Assembly (NCBI GenBank): GCA_035546355.1
Contig: DATKEH010000250.1
Coordinates: forward strand, 1-9,941
Length of the DNA: 9,941 nucleotides
Source: DATKEH01 sp035546355
GTDB lineage: Bacteria > Acidobacteriota > Thermoanaerobaculia > Multivoradales > JAIOJS01
Reading direction: 5' to 3'
The translations under genes were made by a program, and so were the position numbers. The notes beneath the pieces are model-generated. The model was not told the DNA's origin, ran no database searches, and saw only the letters and a program-made list of their open reading frames with translations. This document shows, piece by piece, positions 1 to 7,054 of this stretch; the first letter of the stretch is position 1, and the number at the start of each line of letters is the position of its first letter.

Positions 1-2
1 GG

Positions 3-551
3 CTAAGGCCAGCCCGCCTCGAGCCCCATCTCCTCCAGCAGCGCCTCCAGCCACGGCGCCGCCAGCGCCAGCAGCAGCACTCCGCCGATCGCCACCATCA
101 CCACCCCGACCGTCAGCCACCGCTTCGCCGCCCGCGGCACCTGGCGGTTCTGCCACAGCAGGGGCAGGGCCATGGGCCCGGCGACGAGCAGCATGAGCAC
201 CGTGTAACCGATGCTGTCGGCAGCCACCAGGCCCCGCCCGCGGCCGCGGGCGTCGCGCCAGGCGTCGGCGACGGCCGGCATCCACAACAGGGGATAGAGC
301 GCCGCCAGCAGCAGCGCCCCCAGCCAGGAGCGAAAGGGCCGCGGACCCCAGAGGCAGAGCGCCACCGCGGCGACCACCCCGGCGGCGATGGCGAGCAGCG
401 CCCAACCCCGCGGCCGATCGCCGTTGTACAGCTGGCCCGCACCCGGCGCCAGGGCCGAGAGCCCCGCGGCCAGCCAGGGGGAACGGCCCTTCACGGCGCC
501 CGCGAGCCCCTGCGCCTGCCCCCCGCCGGGCCAGCGGGCGGCCGGACGCAC
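3..551 (-). CDS. Small multi-pass inner-membrane protein with PGxGQLYNG motif, function unknown
   Basis: The protein is 182 aa from a GTG codon at 551 and ends at a TAG at 3-5, so it is complete. About four hydrophobic segments are visible, near residues 28-42, 50-70, 77-95 and 115-130, followed by another at about 145-165. Residues 36-44 read APGAGQLYNG-like, which resembles the PGxGQ(L/F)YNG signature of TM2-like and related small membrane proteins. No catalytic residues are evident. The start is uncertain. There is no good Shine-Dalgarno before 551, and the first 19 residues are Gly/Ala/Arg-rich and not membrane-like. A GTG at 492-494 begins VKGRSPWLAAGLSAL, which looks like a more natural N-terminus and would give 163 aa. 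The gene is transcribed divergently from the next small membrane protein across a 114-bp gap. The membrane location is well supported but no function can be assigned. Confidence 0.7.
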   Translation of the reverse strand: MRPAARWPGGGQAQGLAGAVKGRSPWLAAGLSALAPGAGQLYNGDRPRGWALLAIAAGVVAAVALCLWGPRPFRSWLGALLLAALYPLLWMPAVADAWRDARGRGRGLVAADSIGYTVLMLLVAGPMALPLLWQNRQVPRAAKRWLTVGVVMVAIGGVLLLALAAPWLEALLEEMGLEAGWP

Positions 552-618
552 CCGGCGAGGGGGACGGCGCCGCGGCTTCCCCGCCGCGCGCGCGAAGGCT
601 CCGAAGGCCGATTTTCAG

Positions 619-624
619 TACAAT
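619..624 (+). promoter_or_regulatory. Probable -10 element (TACAAT) for the downstream membrane-protein gene
   Basis: TACAAT at 619-624 matches the TATAAT consensus at five of six positions and sits in one of the few AT-rich patches of the region (611-624). No convincing -35 hexamer is found 16-18 bp upstream. A transcript start around 631 would leave a leader of about 35 nt carrying the strong ribosome binding site at 652-660. The element overlaps the ATG at 623, so that ATG would probably not be transcribed, which supports the ATG at 666 as the true start. This is inferred from sequence only. Confidence 0.45.
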
Positions 625-651
625 GACCCCGACAGTCCGCCTGATCATCGC

Positions 652-660
652 AAAAGGAGG
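652..660 (+). promoter_or_regulatory. Strong ribosome binding site that fixes the start at 666
   Basis: AAAAGGAGG at 652-660 is a near-perfect Shine-Dalgarno sequence, followed by a five-base spacer and ATG at 666. It is the best ribosome binding site in this part of the window. It points to a start codon in a different frame from the long downstream ORF, which is the main evidence for a frameshift inside the gene. Confidence 0.75.
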
Positions 661-665
661 GAAGC

Positions 666-1135
666 ATGAGCGAGCCCGTTACTCCCCCGCCTCCGTCGCC
701 GCCCCGCCGTTCCCGCCGCCGCCGAGCGCTCCGATCGGTGATCCGGCGGCCCAGGTCAACGGCCCCGCCATCGGGCTCATCGTCACCGCCGTCGTCGGCA
801 TCCTCTTCGCCATCATCGGCTTGATCATGAACCTGTTCGGCCTCGGCACCGCCGGGCTCGGCGGCTTCGGCGGCGAGGACTACGGCCAGTACATGAACTA
901 CATGAGCGGCGGGCTGGGGGTTATGTCGTCGCTCATCGGCCTGGTCATCGGCGGCTTCCTGATCTGGGTCGGGATGCAGATGCGGATGCTGCGCCAGTGG
1001 ACGGCCGCCTTGATCGGCAGCATCCTGGCGATGATCCCCTGCATCAGCCCCTGCTGCCTCATCGGCCTGCCGATCGGCATCTGGAGCTTGATCGTCCTCA
1101 ACAAGCCGGAGGTCAAGGCGGCGTTCACGAAGTAG
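666..1135 (+). CDS. Small tetraspan-like membrane protein with proline-rich N-terminus; apparent one-base frameshift
   Basis: The long open frame (623-1135) encodes hydrophobic segments beginning GPAIGLIVTAVVGILFAI, then a Gly-rich loop containing GGEDYGQYMNYMSGG. Next come a second helix (LIGLVIGGFLIWVG) and a C-terminal block with SPCCLIGLPIGIW and a tail of NKPEVKAAF. This C-terminal arrangement is one I recall from small uncharacterised membrane proteins in several phyla. The good Shine-Dalgarno and ATG at 666 read MSEPVTPPPPSPP and then run into an Arg-rich stretch and an early stop, one frame off. Adding one C to the CCCC run at 702-705 joins the two and gives MSEPVTPPPPSPPPPFPPPP followed by the membrane part, about 156 aa in total. 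A sequencing or assembly deletion is the simplest explanation; a real mutation or ribosomal slippage is possible. The stop codon overlaps the start of the intergenic repeat. No function is known. Confidence 0.65.
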
Positions 1136-1160
1136 GCGCCGGCCTCTGCGCCCGCCCGTC
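1132..1160. repeat. 29-bp direct repeat, copy 1 (REP-like element)
   Basis: This 29-bp sequence begins GTAGGCGCCGG and ends GCCCGCCCGTC, and it is repeated without mismatch at 1231-1259. The copy starts inside the last codons of the upstream gene, so that gene's TAG stop (1133-1135) lies within the repeat. It is followed at once by a hairpin and a CCTAC (1184-1188) that is the inverse of its leading GTAGG. The unit 1132-1188 is therefore bounded by GTAGG...CCTAC, as expected for a palindromic interspersed element. Confidence 0.75.
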
Positions 1161-1162
1161 CA

Positions 1163-1184
1163 GGGCCGCCACGGAGGGCGGCCC
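1163..1184. repeat. Inverted repeat / hairpin within the REP-like element
   Basis: GGGCCGCC at 1163-1170 and GGCGGCCC at 1177-1184 are exact inverse complements separated by six bases, giving an eight-pair, all-GC stem. It lies between two convergent genes, 28 bp after one stop codon and 82 bp before the other, where a bidirectional transcription stop would be useful. No T tract follows on either strand, so it is not a classical intrinsic terminator. Confidence 0.6.
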
Positions 1185-1230
1185 CTACGTTCGGCTGGAG
1201 GCGTCACCGCCCGCGTGGCTCCCGGCGGTC

Positions 1231-1259
1231 GTAGGCGCCGGCCTCTGCGCCCGCCCGTC
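1231..1259. repeat. 29-bp direct repeat, copy 2 (partial REP-like element)
   Basis: This is an exact second copy of the 29-bp sequence at 1132-1160, in the same orientation and offset by 99 bp. It lacks the following hairpin and is truncated by a GGGGG run just before the stop codon of the minus-strand DUF819 gene (TGA at 1266-1268). The two copies together fill most of the gap between convergent genes. The rest, 1189-1230, shows nothing I can identify. Confidence 0.7.
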
Positions 1260-1265
1260 GGGGGG

Positions 1266-2453
1266 TCACACGCCGGCGACCAGCCGGCAGAGCTGCGCCG
1301 TCAGCAGGGCCATGTAGTTGCCCAGGGCGTAGCCGATCAGCGCCATCAGCACCGAGGCCGGCACCAGGCTCTCCCGGTGGTAGGCGGCGACCACCGGCGC
1401 CGACGCCGCGCCGCCGATGTTGGCGGCCGAGGCGATGGCGACGCTGTGGATGTCGACGCGCAGCAGCCAGGCGCCGGCGAGGCAGAACAGGCCGTGCACG
1501 AAGATCCAGATGAAGGCCCCCAGCAGGAAGGCCGGGGCCTGGCCGAGGCCGGCGAGGCTGGCCCGCGCCCCCATGCCGGCGACGAAGACGTAGATCAGCC
1601 CCATCGCCAGCTGGTGGGCGCCCGGCAGGCGCCGGATGGGAGTGGCCGAGAGCCCCAGGGCGAAGGTGGTCACCAGCAGGATCTTCCACGTCGAGGTGGA
1701 GAGGATCGGCTCCACCTCGGGGAGCAGCGGCGCCAGAGCCGCCGCCGCCCAGGTGGCGGCGAGGGCCACCACACCGAGGTACAGGTAGTGGCGCATCGCC
1801 GGCGCGCGCTCCTCCCGGACCTCGGCGGCGGCCGCCGCCTCCATCGCCTCCACGCGCCCGACTTCCACTCGCGCCCAACGGTTGAAGCGGTCGGCGAAGG
1901 CCTTGGAGCCGAGCAGGATCGGCAGCCACACCACGTAGACCACGTTGTCCGCCAGCACGGCGAGGCCGAGCTGCTCCGGTGAGGCCTCGACGGCGCCCGC
2001 CACCGCCGCCATGTTGCCGGTGCCGCCGATCCAACTGCCCGCCAGGGTGCCGAACCCCTTCCACGCGTCCGGCGACAGCCACTGGTGCACCGCCGCGTAC
2101 CCCACCGCCCCGCCGATCACCACCCCCGCCGTGCCCAGCAGCATCACCAGGACGCCCTTGCCCATCACCCGCACCGCCGCCCCGACGTCGACGCCGAGCA
2201 GCATGAGGACGATGAACGCCGGCAGGGCGATGTCGCGCAGCACGCCGTACACCGGGGACTCGGCGGGGATCACGCCGGTGTTGTTGAGCACCACCGGCGT
2301 GGCGTAGATGAAGATCAGCGGCGGAAACAGCTGGAAGAGCCGCCAGCGCGTCACCTCCTCGACGAGGAAGAAGAACGCCGCGACCGCCACCAGCACGGTC
2401 AGCACGCCCACCGGGGAGGTGACGAGGGGCATGAATCGCGACAGTATCAGCAA
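1266..2453 (-). CDS. DUF819-family integral membrane protein, probable transporter
   Basis: This is a polytopic membrane protein of 395 aa, close to the usual length of the DUF819 (YjcL-like) family, with roughly ten or eleven hydrophobic segments. The family signature GSWIGGTGNMAAV lies at residues 139-151. A second related motif, NIGGAASAPVVAA, lies at about 345-357, which suggests the two-fold internal repeat common in transporters. A charged cytoplasmic-type loop at about 183-221 separates the two halves. Members are uncharacterised or only loosely linked to transport, so no substrate is assigned. The listed start is a TTG at 2453 without a good Shine-Dalgarno. An ATG at 2432 would give 388 aa starting MPLVTSPVGVLTVLV, which resembles family N-termini and may be correct. 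The gene is divergent from the amidohydrolase operon and convergent with the small membrane protein, with the REP-like repeats at its 3' end. Confidence 0.88.
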   Translation of the reverse strand: MLILSRFMPLVTSPVGVLTVLVAVAAFFFLVEEVTRWRLFQLFPPLIFIYATPVVLNNTGVIPAESPVYGVLRDIALPAFIVLMLLGVDVGAAVRVMGKGVLVMLLGTAGVVIGGAVGYAAVHQWLSPDAWKGFGTLAGSWIGGTGNMAAVAGAVEASPEQLGLAVLADNVVYVVWLPILLGSKAFADRFNRWARVEVGRVEAMEAAAAAEVREERAPAMRHYLYLGVVALAATWAAAALAPLLPEVEPILSTSTWKILLVTTFALGLSATPIRRLPGAHQLAMGLIYVFVAGMGARASLAGLGQAPAFLLGAFIWIFVHGLFCLAGAWLLRVDIHSVAIASAANIGGAASAPVVAAYHRESLVPASVLMALIGYALGNYMALLTAQLCRLVAGV

Positions 2454-2535
2454 GCGATGAAGGCCGGCGGCGGCAACCGCGCGGTGGGAGGGGCGGTGGT
2501 AGGCTAGCCGGCCGGAGACCTCCAGGAGGAACGCG
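2454..2535. promoter_or_regulatory. Divergent intergenic region between DUF819 gene and amidohydrolase operon
   Basis: These 82 bp separate two divergent start codons and must carry the control signals of at least one transcription unit. They contain the palindromes GGCTAGCC (2502-2509) and CCGGCCGG (2508-2515), which overlap. The strong Shine-Dalgarno AGGAGGA (2524-2530) precedes the plus-strand gene. I see no convincing -35/-10 pair on either strand. The palindromes are short and could be chance in GC-rich DNA. Confidence 0.35.
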
Positions 2536-3951
2536 ATGATGCGATGGCTCGGACTCCCCCTCGCCCTGATCGGCAGCGTCGGCTGCGCGACCGGCGGCGC
2601 CGCACCACCCGCCGCCGGGCCCGAGGCGGCGGCGGCAGCAGAGGCCGAGGACGAGGTGGCGCCCTACCCCTCCACCTACCGGCCGCTCCCCTCGCAGCCC
2701 ACCCTGATCCGCAACGCCACGGTGATGACCGCCGCCGGCCCGACCCTCGAGGGGGCGTCGGTGCTGCTGCAGGATGGCCGCATCGTCGCGGTGGGCACGG
2801 GCCTCGCCGCGCCGGCGGGGGCGGTGGTCGTCGACGCCACCGGCAAGTGGGTGACCCCGGGGCTGATCGACACCCACTCCCACCTCGGGGTCTACTCCGC
2901 GCCCGGCAGCGAGGCCCTCTCCGACGGCAACGAGGCCACCCAGCCCAACACCGCCGAGGTGTGGGCCGAGCACTCGGTGTGGCCGCAGGACCCGCAGTTC
3001 CCGCTGGCCCTCGCCGGCGGCGTCACCACGATGCAGATCCTGCCCGGCTCGGCCAACCTCTTCGGCGGGCGCAGCGTGACTCTGAAGAACGTGCCGCGGC
3101 GCACCGTCCAGGCGATGAAGTTCCCCGGCGCCCCCTACGGGCTGAAGATGGCGTGCGGCGAGAACCCCAAGCGGGTGTACGGCAGCCGCAATCAGTTCCC
3201 CTCGACGCGCATGGGCAATTTCGCCGGTTACCGCAAGGCGTGGATCGACGCGGTCGAGTACCGCGACAAGTGGCGGCGCTGGCGGGAGGGCGACCGCGAC
3301 GCCGAGAAGATGCCCAAGCGCGATCTCGAGCTCGAGACCCTGGCGGGGGTGCTCGACGGCGACATCCTCCTGCACCAGCACTGCTACCGCGCCGACGAGA
3401 TGGCCTACGTGCTCGACATGGCCGCGGAGTTCGGCTACCGGGTCTCCTCCTTCCACCACGGCGTGGAGGCGTACAAGGTGCGCGACCTGCTGGCGGCCCA
3501 CGAGGTGTGCGCCAATCTGTGGGCGGACTGGTGGGGGTTCAAGATCGAAGCCTACGACGGGATCTCGGAGAACATCGCCCTGGTCGAGGAGGCCGGCGGC
3601 TGCGCCATCGTCCATTCCGACTCGGCGGAGGGGATCCAACGCCTCAACCAGGAGGCCGCCAAGTCGCTGCGCGCCGGCATCGCCGCCGGCATCGCGGTCG
3701 ACCGCGACGACGCCATCCGCTGGATCACCGCCAACCCGGCCAGGGCGCTGGGGATCCTCGACCACACCGGGACGCTGGAGCCGGGCAAGATGGCCGACCT
3801 GGTGATCTGGTCGGGCGACCCCTTCAGCGTCTACAGCAAGCCGGACCAGGTCTACGTCGACGGCGCGGTCGCCTTCGACCGCTTCGACCCGGCGCGGCAA
3901 CCCAAGACCGACTTCGAGCTCGGCCTGCCGGCCAAGGAGGTGGCGTGGTGA
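2536..3951 (+). CDS. Exported amidohydrolase (imidazolonepropionase-like), probable lipoprotein
   Basis: This 471-aa protein is a metal-dependent amidohydrolase of the imidazolonepropionase-like group, which hydrolyses C-N bonds in small cyclic or amide substrates. The N-terminus has a hydrophobic stretch ending S-V-G-C with Cys17, a slightly atypical lipobox, so the protein is probably a lipoprotein or at least exported. A low-complexity Ala/Glu linker follows. The beta-strand segment PTLIRNATVMTAAGPTLEGA leads to GLIDTHSH with metal ligands His114 and His116. Further likely ligands are His280/His282 (LLHQHCYRADE), His307/His308 (SFHHG) and Asp362 (HSDSAEG). The C-terminus has the family ending GKMADLVIWSGDPF. 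AGGAGGA at 2524-2530 lies five bases before the ATG at 2536; a second ATG follows directly. The stop overlaps the next start by four bases, so the two are translationally coupled. The substrate is unknown; dipeptides, hydantoins or xenobiotic-like amides cannot be told apart here. Confidence 0.88.
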   Translation: MMRWLGLPLALIGSVGCATGGAAPPAAGPEAAAAAEAEDEVAPYPSTYRPLPSQPTLIRNATVMTAAGPTLEGASVLLQDGRIVAVGTGLAAPAGAVVVDATGKWVTPGLIDTHSHLGVYSAPGSEALSDGNEATQPNTAEVWAEHSVWPQDPQFPLALAGGVTTMQILPGSANLFGGRSVTLKNVPRRTVQAMKFPGAPYGLKMACGENPKRVYGSRNQFPSTRMGNFAGYRKAWIDAVEYRDKWRRWREGDRDAEKMPKRDLELETLAGVLDGDILLHQHCYRADEMAYVLDMAAEFGYRVSSFHHGVEAYKVRDLLAAHEVCANLWADWWGFKIEAYDGISENIALVEEAGGCAIVHSDSAEGIQRLNQEAAKSLRAGIAAGIAVDRDDAIRWITANPARALGILDHTGTLEPGKMADLVIWSGDPFSVYSKPDQVYVDGAVAFDRFDPARQPKTDFELGLPAKEVAW

Positions 3952-5240
3952 GGAGCAGCACGCAGCGAGGCTTGGCGGCGATGGCGTTGGCGGGTGCGCT
4001 CGCGCTCCCCGCCGCCGCCGAGACGGTGGCTATCGTCGGCGCCACGGTACATCCCGTCTCGGGGCCCAGGCTCGACAACGCGACGGTGGTGATCAGCGAC
4101 GGCAGGGTCGCCGCCGTCGGCGTCGGCGCCCGCGTGCCGGCAGGAGCGCGGGTGATCGACGGCGCCGGCAAGGTGGTGACGCCCGGCCTGCTCGACTCCT
4201 TCACCCGACTCGGCGTGGTGGAGATCGGCGCCGTCGCCGGCACCCGCGACTACGCCACCCAGGACGACCGGATCACCGCCGCGTTCAACGTGGTCGACGC
4301 CATCAACCCGTTCTCCTCGTTGCTGGCGGTGACCCGCGTCGAGGGGATCACCCGGGCGGTCGTGGCGCCGGCCCCCGGCGCGTCGCTGATCTCCGGCCAG
4401 GGTGCGCTCATCGACCTCGGAGCCGAACCGGCTCCCGACCTCGCAGGGATGGTGCACAAGAACCCGGTGGCGATGTTCGCGGTGCTCGGCGAGTCCGGCG
4501 CCCAGAAGGCCGGCGGCGCCCGCGGCGCGGCCATCCTGCGCCTCAAGGAGGCGCTGGAGGACGCCCGCGACTTCGCCGCTAACCGCCGCGCCTGGCAGAC
4601 CGGCGACCGCCGCGACTACGCCCTCTCCCGCCTCGACCTCGAGGCGCTGCTGCCGGTGGTCGAGGGGGAGGTGCCGCTGGCGATCCACGTCGACCGTGCC
4701 GCGGACATCCTGGCGACGCTGCGCCTGGCGCGGGAGTACGACGTGATCCTGGTGCTGCTCGGCGCCGCCGACGGCTGGATGGTCGCCGAGCAGATCGCCG
4801 CCGAGGCGGTGCCGGTGGTGGTCAACCCGATGCAGAACCTCCCCACCTTCGACAACCTCGGGGCGACGCTGGAGAACGCCGCGCGCCTGCACCGGGCCGG
4901 CGTCACCGTGGCCTTCGCCTCGTTCGACGCCCACAACGCGCGCAACCTCAAGCAGGCGGCCGGCAACGCCGTCGCCTACGGCATGCCCTGGGAGGAGGCG
5001 CTGCGGGCGATGACCGCGACGCCGGCGAAGCTGTGGGGGATCGCCGACCGCTATGGCAGGTTGCAGGTGGGCATGGACGCCGACCTGGTGGTGTGGTCGG
5101 GAGACCCGTTCGAGCCGCTGACCTCGGTCGAGCACGTCTTCGTGGAGGGACGCGAGGTGCCGATGCGGACGCGGCAGACGGAGCTGCTCGAGCGCTACCG
5201 CACGCTCGACGAGGCGCTGCCGCCGGCGTATCGGAACTAG
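3948..5240 (+). CDS. Exported amidohydrolase paralogue lacking metal-binding histidines, probable pseudoenzyme
   Basis: The protein is 430 aa from GTG at 3948, which overlaps the preceding TGA as GTGA, with AAGGAGG at 3934-3940 seven bases upstream. A signal peptide is evident (RGLAAMALAGALALPAAA, cleavage near residue 24). The fold matches its upstream neighbour at both ends: VAIVGATVHPVSGP leads to VVTPGLLDSFTRLG, and the end reads MDADLVVWSGDPFEP. At the metal site the DTHSH of the neighbour is D83-S-F-T-R87, so both histidines are replaced (Phe85, Arg87). The HH pair is also gone (LLGAADGW). His247 (AIHVDRAAD) and Asp327 (SFDAHN) remain. The protein is therefore unlikely to hold a binuclear metal centre and may be a structural or regulatory partner of the upstream enzyme. 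Similar degenerate members sharing the EIGAV..TRD block occur paired with active ones in other bacteria, from memory. The frame stays open upstream to 2544, but that part is a shadow of the neighbour. Confidence 0.85.
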   Translation: MRSSTQRGLAAMALAGALALPAAAETVAIVGATVHPVSGPRLDNATVVISDGRVAAVGVGARVPAGARVIDGAGKVVTPGLLDSFTRLGVVEIGAVAGTRDYATQDDRITAAFNVVDAINPFSSLLAVTRVEGITRAVVAPAPGASLISGQGALIDLGAEPAPDLAGMVHKNPVAMFAVLGESGAQKAGGARGAAILRLKEALEDARDFAANRRAWQTGDRRDYALSRLDLEALLPVVEGEVPLAIHVDRAADILATLRLAREYDVILVLLGAADGWMVAEQIAAEAVPVVVNPMQNLPTFDNLGATLENAARLHRAGVTVAFASFDAHNARNLKQAAGNAVAYGMPWEEALRAMTATPAKLWGIADRYGRLQVGMDADLVVWSGDPFEPLTSVEHVFVEGREVPMRTRQTELLERYRTLDEALPPAYRN

Positions 5241-5299
5241 CAGCGGGAAGCCACCGGCGGGTCGTCGGCGGGTTGCGCCGCGACGGGTAGGATGGCGTC
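5241..5299 (+). other. Short intergenic leader of the aldehyde dehydrogenase gene with a three-codon ORF
   Basis: The 59 bp between the amidohydrolase and aldehyde dehydrogenase genes hold no hairpin with a T tract, so transcription probably continues. GGGTAGGA (5285-5292) is a usable Shine-Dalgarno. An ATG at 5292 reads Met-Ala-Ser-stop, and its TGA (5301-5303) overlaps the GTG start at 5300. This could couple re-initiation, or simply be chance. Confidence 0.4.
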
Positions 5300-7054
5300 G
5301 TGACCACCGCCGTTCCCTCCGCGCCCTCCGGGGCGATCCCATCGCGGCCGCAGAGCGGCACCGTGCCGCCCTCCTCGCGCGCCGCGCTCGATGCTGCCCT
5401 CGACACGCTGGCGGCGCGCCGCGCCGCCTGGGCGACGCTGCCGGTGCTCGACCGCATCGCGCTGCTGCGCAAGCTGCGCGAGTCGTTCGCCGAGGTGGCC
5501 GAGGAGTGGACCCACGCGGCGATGCGCGCCGAGGGGCTGTCGCCGCGCGACCGCCGCTCCGGCGAGGAGTGGATCGTCGGACCCTACTTCGTGCTGCGCA
5601 ATCTGCGTCTCCTGCAGACCGCCCTGCGCAACATCTCGGTGACCGGTCGGCCGCGCATCCCGGGTCCGGTGCGCCGCCTGCCCAACGGCCAGGTGGCGGC
5701 GCGGGTCGTCCCCTACGACTCGTGGGACGTGATCCTCTACCGCGGCGTCATGGCCGAGGTGTGGATGGAGCCGGAGGTGACGCCCGAGGGCCTGCCGGAG
5801 ACGCAGGCGGTGGCCTATCGCGACCCCGACCCGCGGGGCGCGGTGGCGCTGGTGCTGTCGGCTGGCAACGTCTCCTCGATCGGGCCGATGGACGCGCTGC
5901 ACGAGCTCTTCGTCGACAACCAGGTGGTGGTGTTCAAGGTGCACGAGGTCAACGACTACCTCGGCCCGCTGCTCGAGCGCGGCTTCCGGCCGCTGATCGA
6001 GGCCGGTTTCCTGCGGGTGGTGTACGGCGGACCCGAGGAGGGGGCCTACCTCTGCGAGCACCCCGCCGTCGACGCCATCCACATCACCGGCTCGGACAAG
6101 ACCTACGAGGCCATCGTCTTCGGTCCCGGCGAAGAGGGCGCGCGGCGCAAACGGGAGAACCGGCCGCGGCTCGCCAAGCCGGTGTCGGCCGAGCTCGGCA
6201 ACGTCAGCCCGGTGGTGGTGGTGCCGGGGCGCTGGAGCCGCGAGGAGATCGCCTACCACGCCGAGAACATCGCCACCATGCTGGTCAACAACGCCGGCTT
6301 CAACTGCAACGCCGTCCGCGCGCTGGTCACCTGGCAGGGCTGGGATCAGCGCGACGAGCTGCTGGCGGCGCTGCGCGAGGTGCTGCGCCGGGTGCCGCCG
6401 CGCCACGCCTGGTACCCGGGCGCCGGGGAGCGCTACCGGGCCTTCGTCGAGGCCCACCCGGAGGCGGAACGCTACGGCGGGGCGGCGGGCGACCAGTTGC
6501 CCTGGACGCTGATCCCCGGGGTCCCCCCCGGCGACGACAGCCTCTGCTTCACCACCGAGTCGTTCTGCAGCGTGTTCTGCGAAACGCCCCTTGCGGCCGC
6601 CTCGGCCGCCGAGTACCTCCGGCAGGCGGTGGCCTTCTGCAACGACCGCCTCTGGGGGTCGCTCAACGTGACCCTCCTCGTCCACCCGCGGGCGCAGCAG
6701 GACGCCGAGCTGGCCCCCACCATCGAGCGGGCGGTGGCCGACCTGCGCTACGGCACGGTGGCGGTGAACCACTGGGCGGCCATCGGCTACGGGCTGGTCG
6801 TCACCCCCTGGGGGGCCTACCCCGGCAACACGCCGCAGGAGATCGGCTCGGGCACCGGCTTCGTCCACAACACCCTGATGTTCTCGCGGGTGCAGAAGAC
6901 GGTGGTTCTGGCCCCCTTCACCGCCTGGCCGAAGCCCCCCTGGTTCATCACCCACCAGCAGGCCTACGAGCTGGGCAGGAAGCTGACCGCCTTCGAGGCC
7001 GGCCCGGCGCCGTGGAAGCTGCCGGGGATCCTCCGCCTGGCGCTGCAGGGGTGA
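5300..7054 (+). CDS. Divergent aldehyde dehydrogenase-superfamily protein, NAD(P)-dependent
   Basis: This 584-aa protein is longer than the usual 480-510 aa of the family, because of an N-terminal extension of about 60-100 residues and internal insertions. It would oxidise an aldehyde, or an acyl-enzyme equivalent, in the cytoplasm; no signal peptide is present. Core landmarks are in order: LSAGNVSS with Asn190 at the oxyanion position, FKVHEVND with Lys213 (cofactor-binding KPSE equivalent), and HITGSDKTY for the GSTxxG loop. Then come AELGNVSP with general base Glu298, and NNAGFNCNAVRALV with catalytic Cys336. The last two keep the key residues, so activity is likely. ELGN in place of ELGG and GSDKT in place of GST are departures from the common types. 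The start is GTG at 5300. The gene follows the amidohydrolases on the same strand by 59 bp and may be in their operon. I do not recognise the substrate. Confidence 0.85.
   Translation: MTTAVPSAPSGAIPSRPQSGTVPPSSRAALDAALDTLAARRAAWATLPVLDRIALLRKLRESFAEVAEEWTHAAMRAEGLSPRDRRSGEEWIVGPYFVLRNLRLLQTALRNISVTGRPRIPGPVRRLPNGQVAARVVPYDSWDVILYRGVMAEVWMEPEVTPEGLPETQAVAYRDPDPRGAVALVLSAGNVSSIGPMDALHELFVDNQVVVFKVHEVNDYLGPLLERGFRPLIEAGFLRVVYGGPEEGAYLCEHPAVDAIHITGSDKTYEAIVFGPGEEGARRKRENRPRLAKPVSAELGNVSPVVVVPGRWSREEIAYHAENIATMLVNNAGFNCNAVRALVTWQGWDQRDELLAALREVLRRVPPRHAWYPGAGERYRAFVEAHPEAERYGGAAGDQLPWTLIPGVPPGDDSLCFTTESFCSVFCETPLAAASAAEYLRQAVAFCNDRLWGSLNVTLLVHPRAQQDAELAPTIERAVADLRYGTVAVNHWAAIGYGLVVTPWGAYPGNTPQEIGSGTGFVHNTLMFSRVQKTVVLAPFTAWPKPPWFITHQQAYELGRKLTAFEAGPAPWKLPGILRLALQG

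Noticed and set aside
623..665. ATG at 623 as the start of the small membrane protein
   Set aside because: It has no Shine-Dalgarno, lies in a likely -10 hexamer, and the sequence it adds (TVRLIIAKGGKHERARY) reads through the true ribosome binding site.
1132..1259. CRISPR array
   Set aside because: There are only two copies, the spacing content is a GC hairpin rather than a spacer, and no cas genes are present.
1204..3900. An 898-codon open frame on the minus strand across the DUF819 and first amidohydrolase genes
   Set aside because: Its protein is Arg/Gly/His/Pro-rich low-complexity sequence with no recognisable domain. It is antisense to, or out of frame with, two clear genes, as expected of GC-rich shadow frames.
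2544..3947. In-frame upstream extension of the second amidohydrolase to 898 codons
   Set aside because: The extension overlaps the first amidohydrolase in another frame and is Arg/Gly-rich nonsense. The GTG at 3948, with its signal peptide and Shine-Dalgarno, is clearly the start. The equal length of this frame and the minus-strand one is a coincidence.
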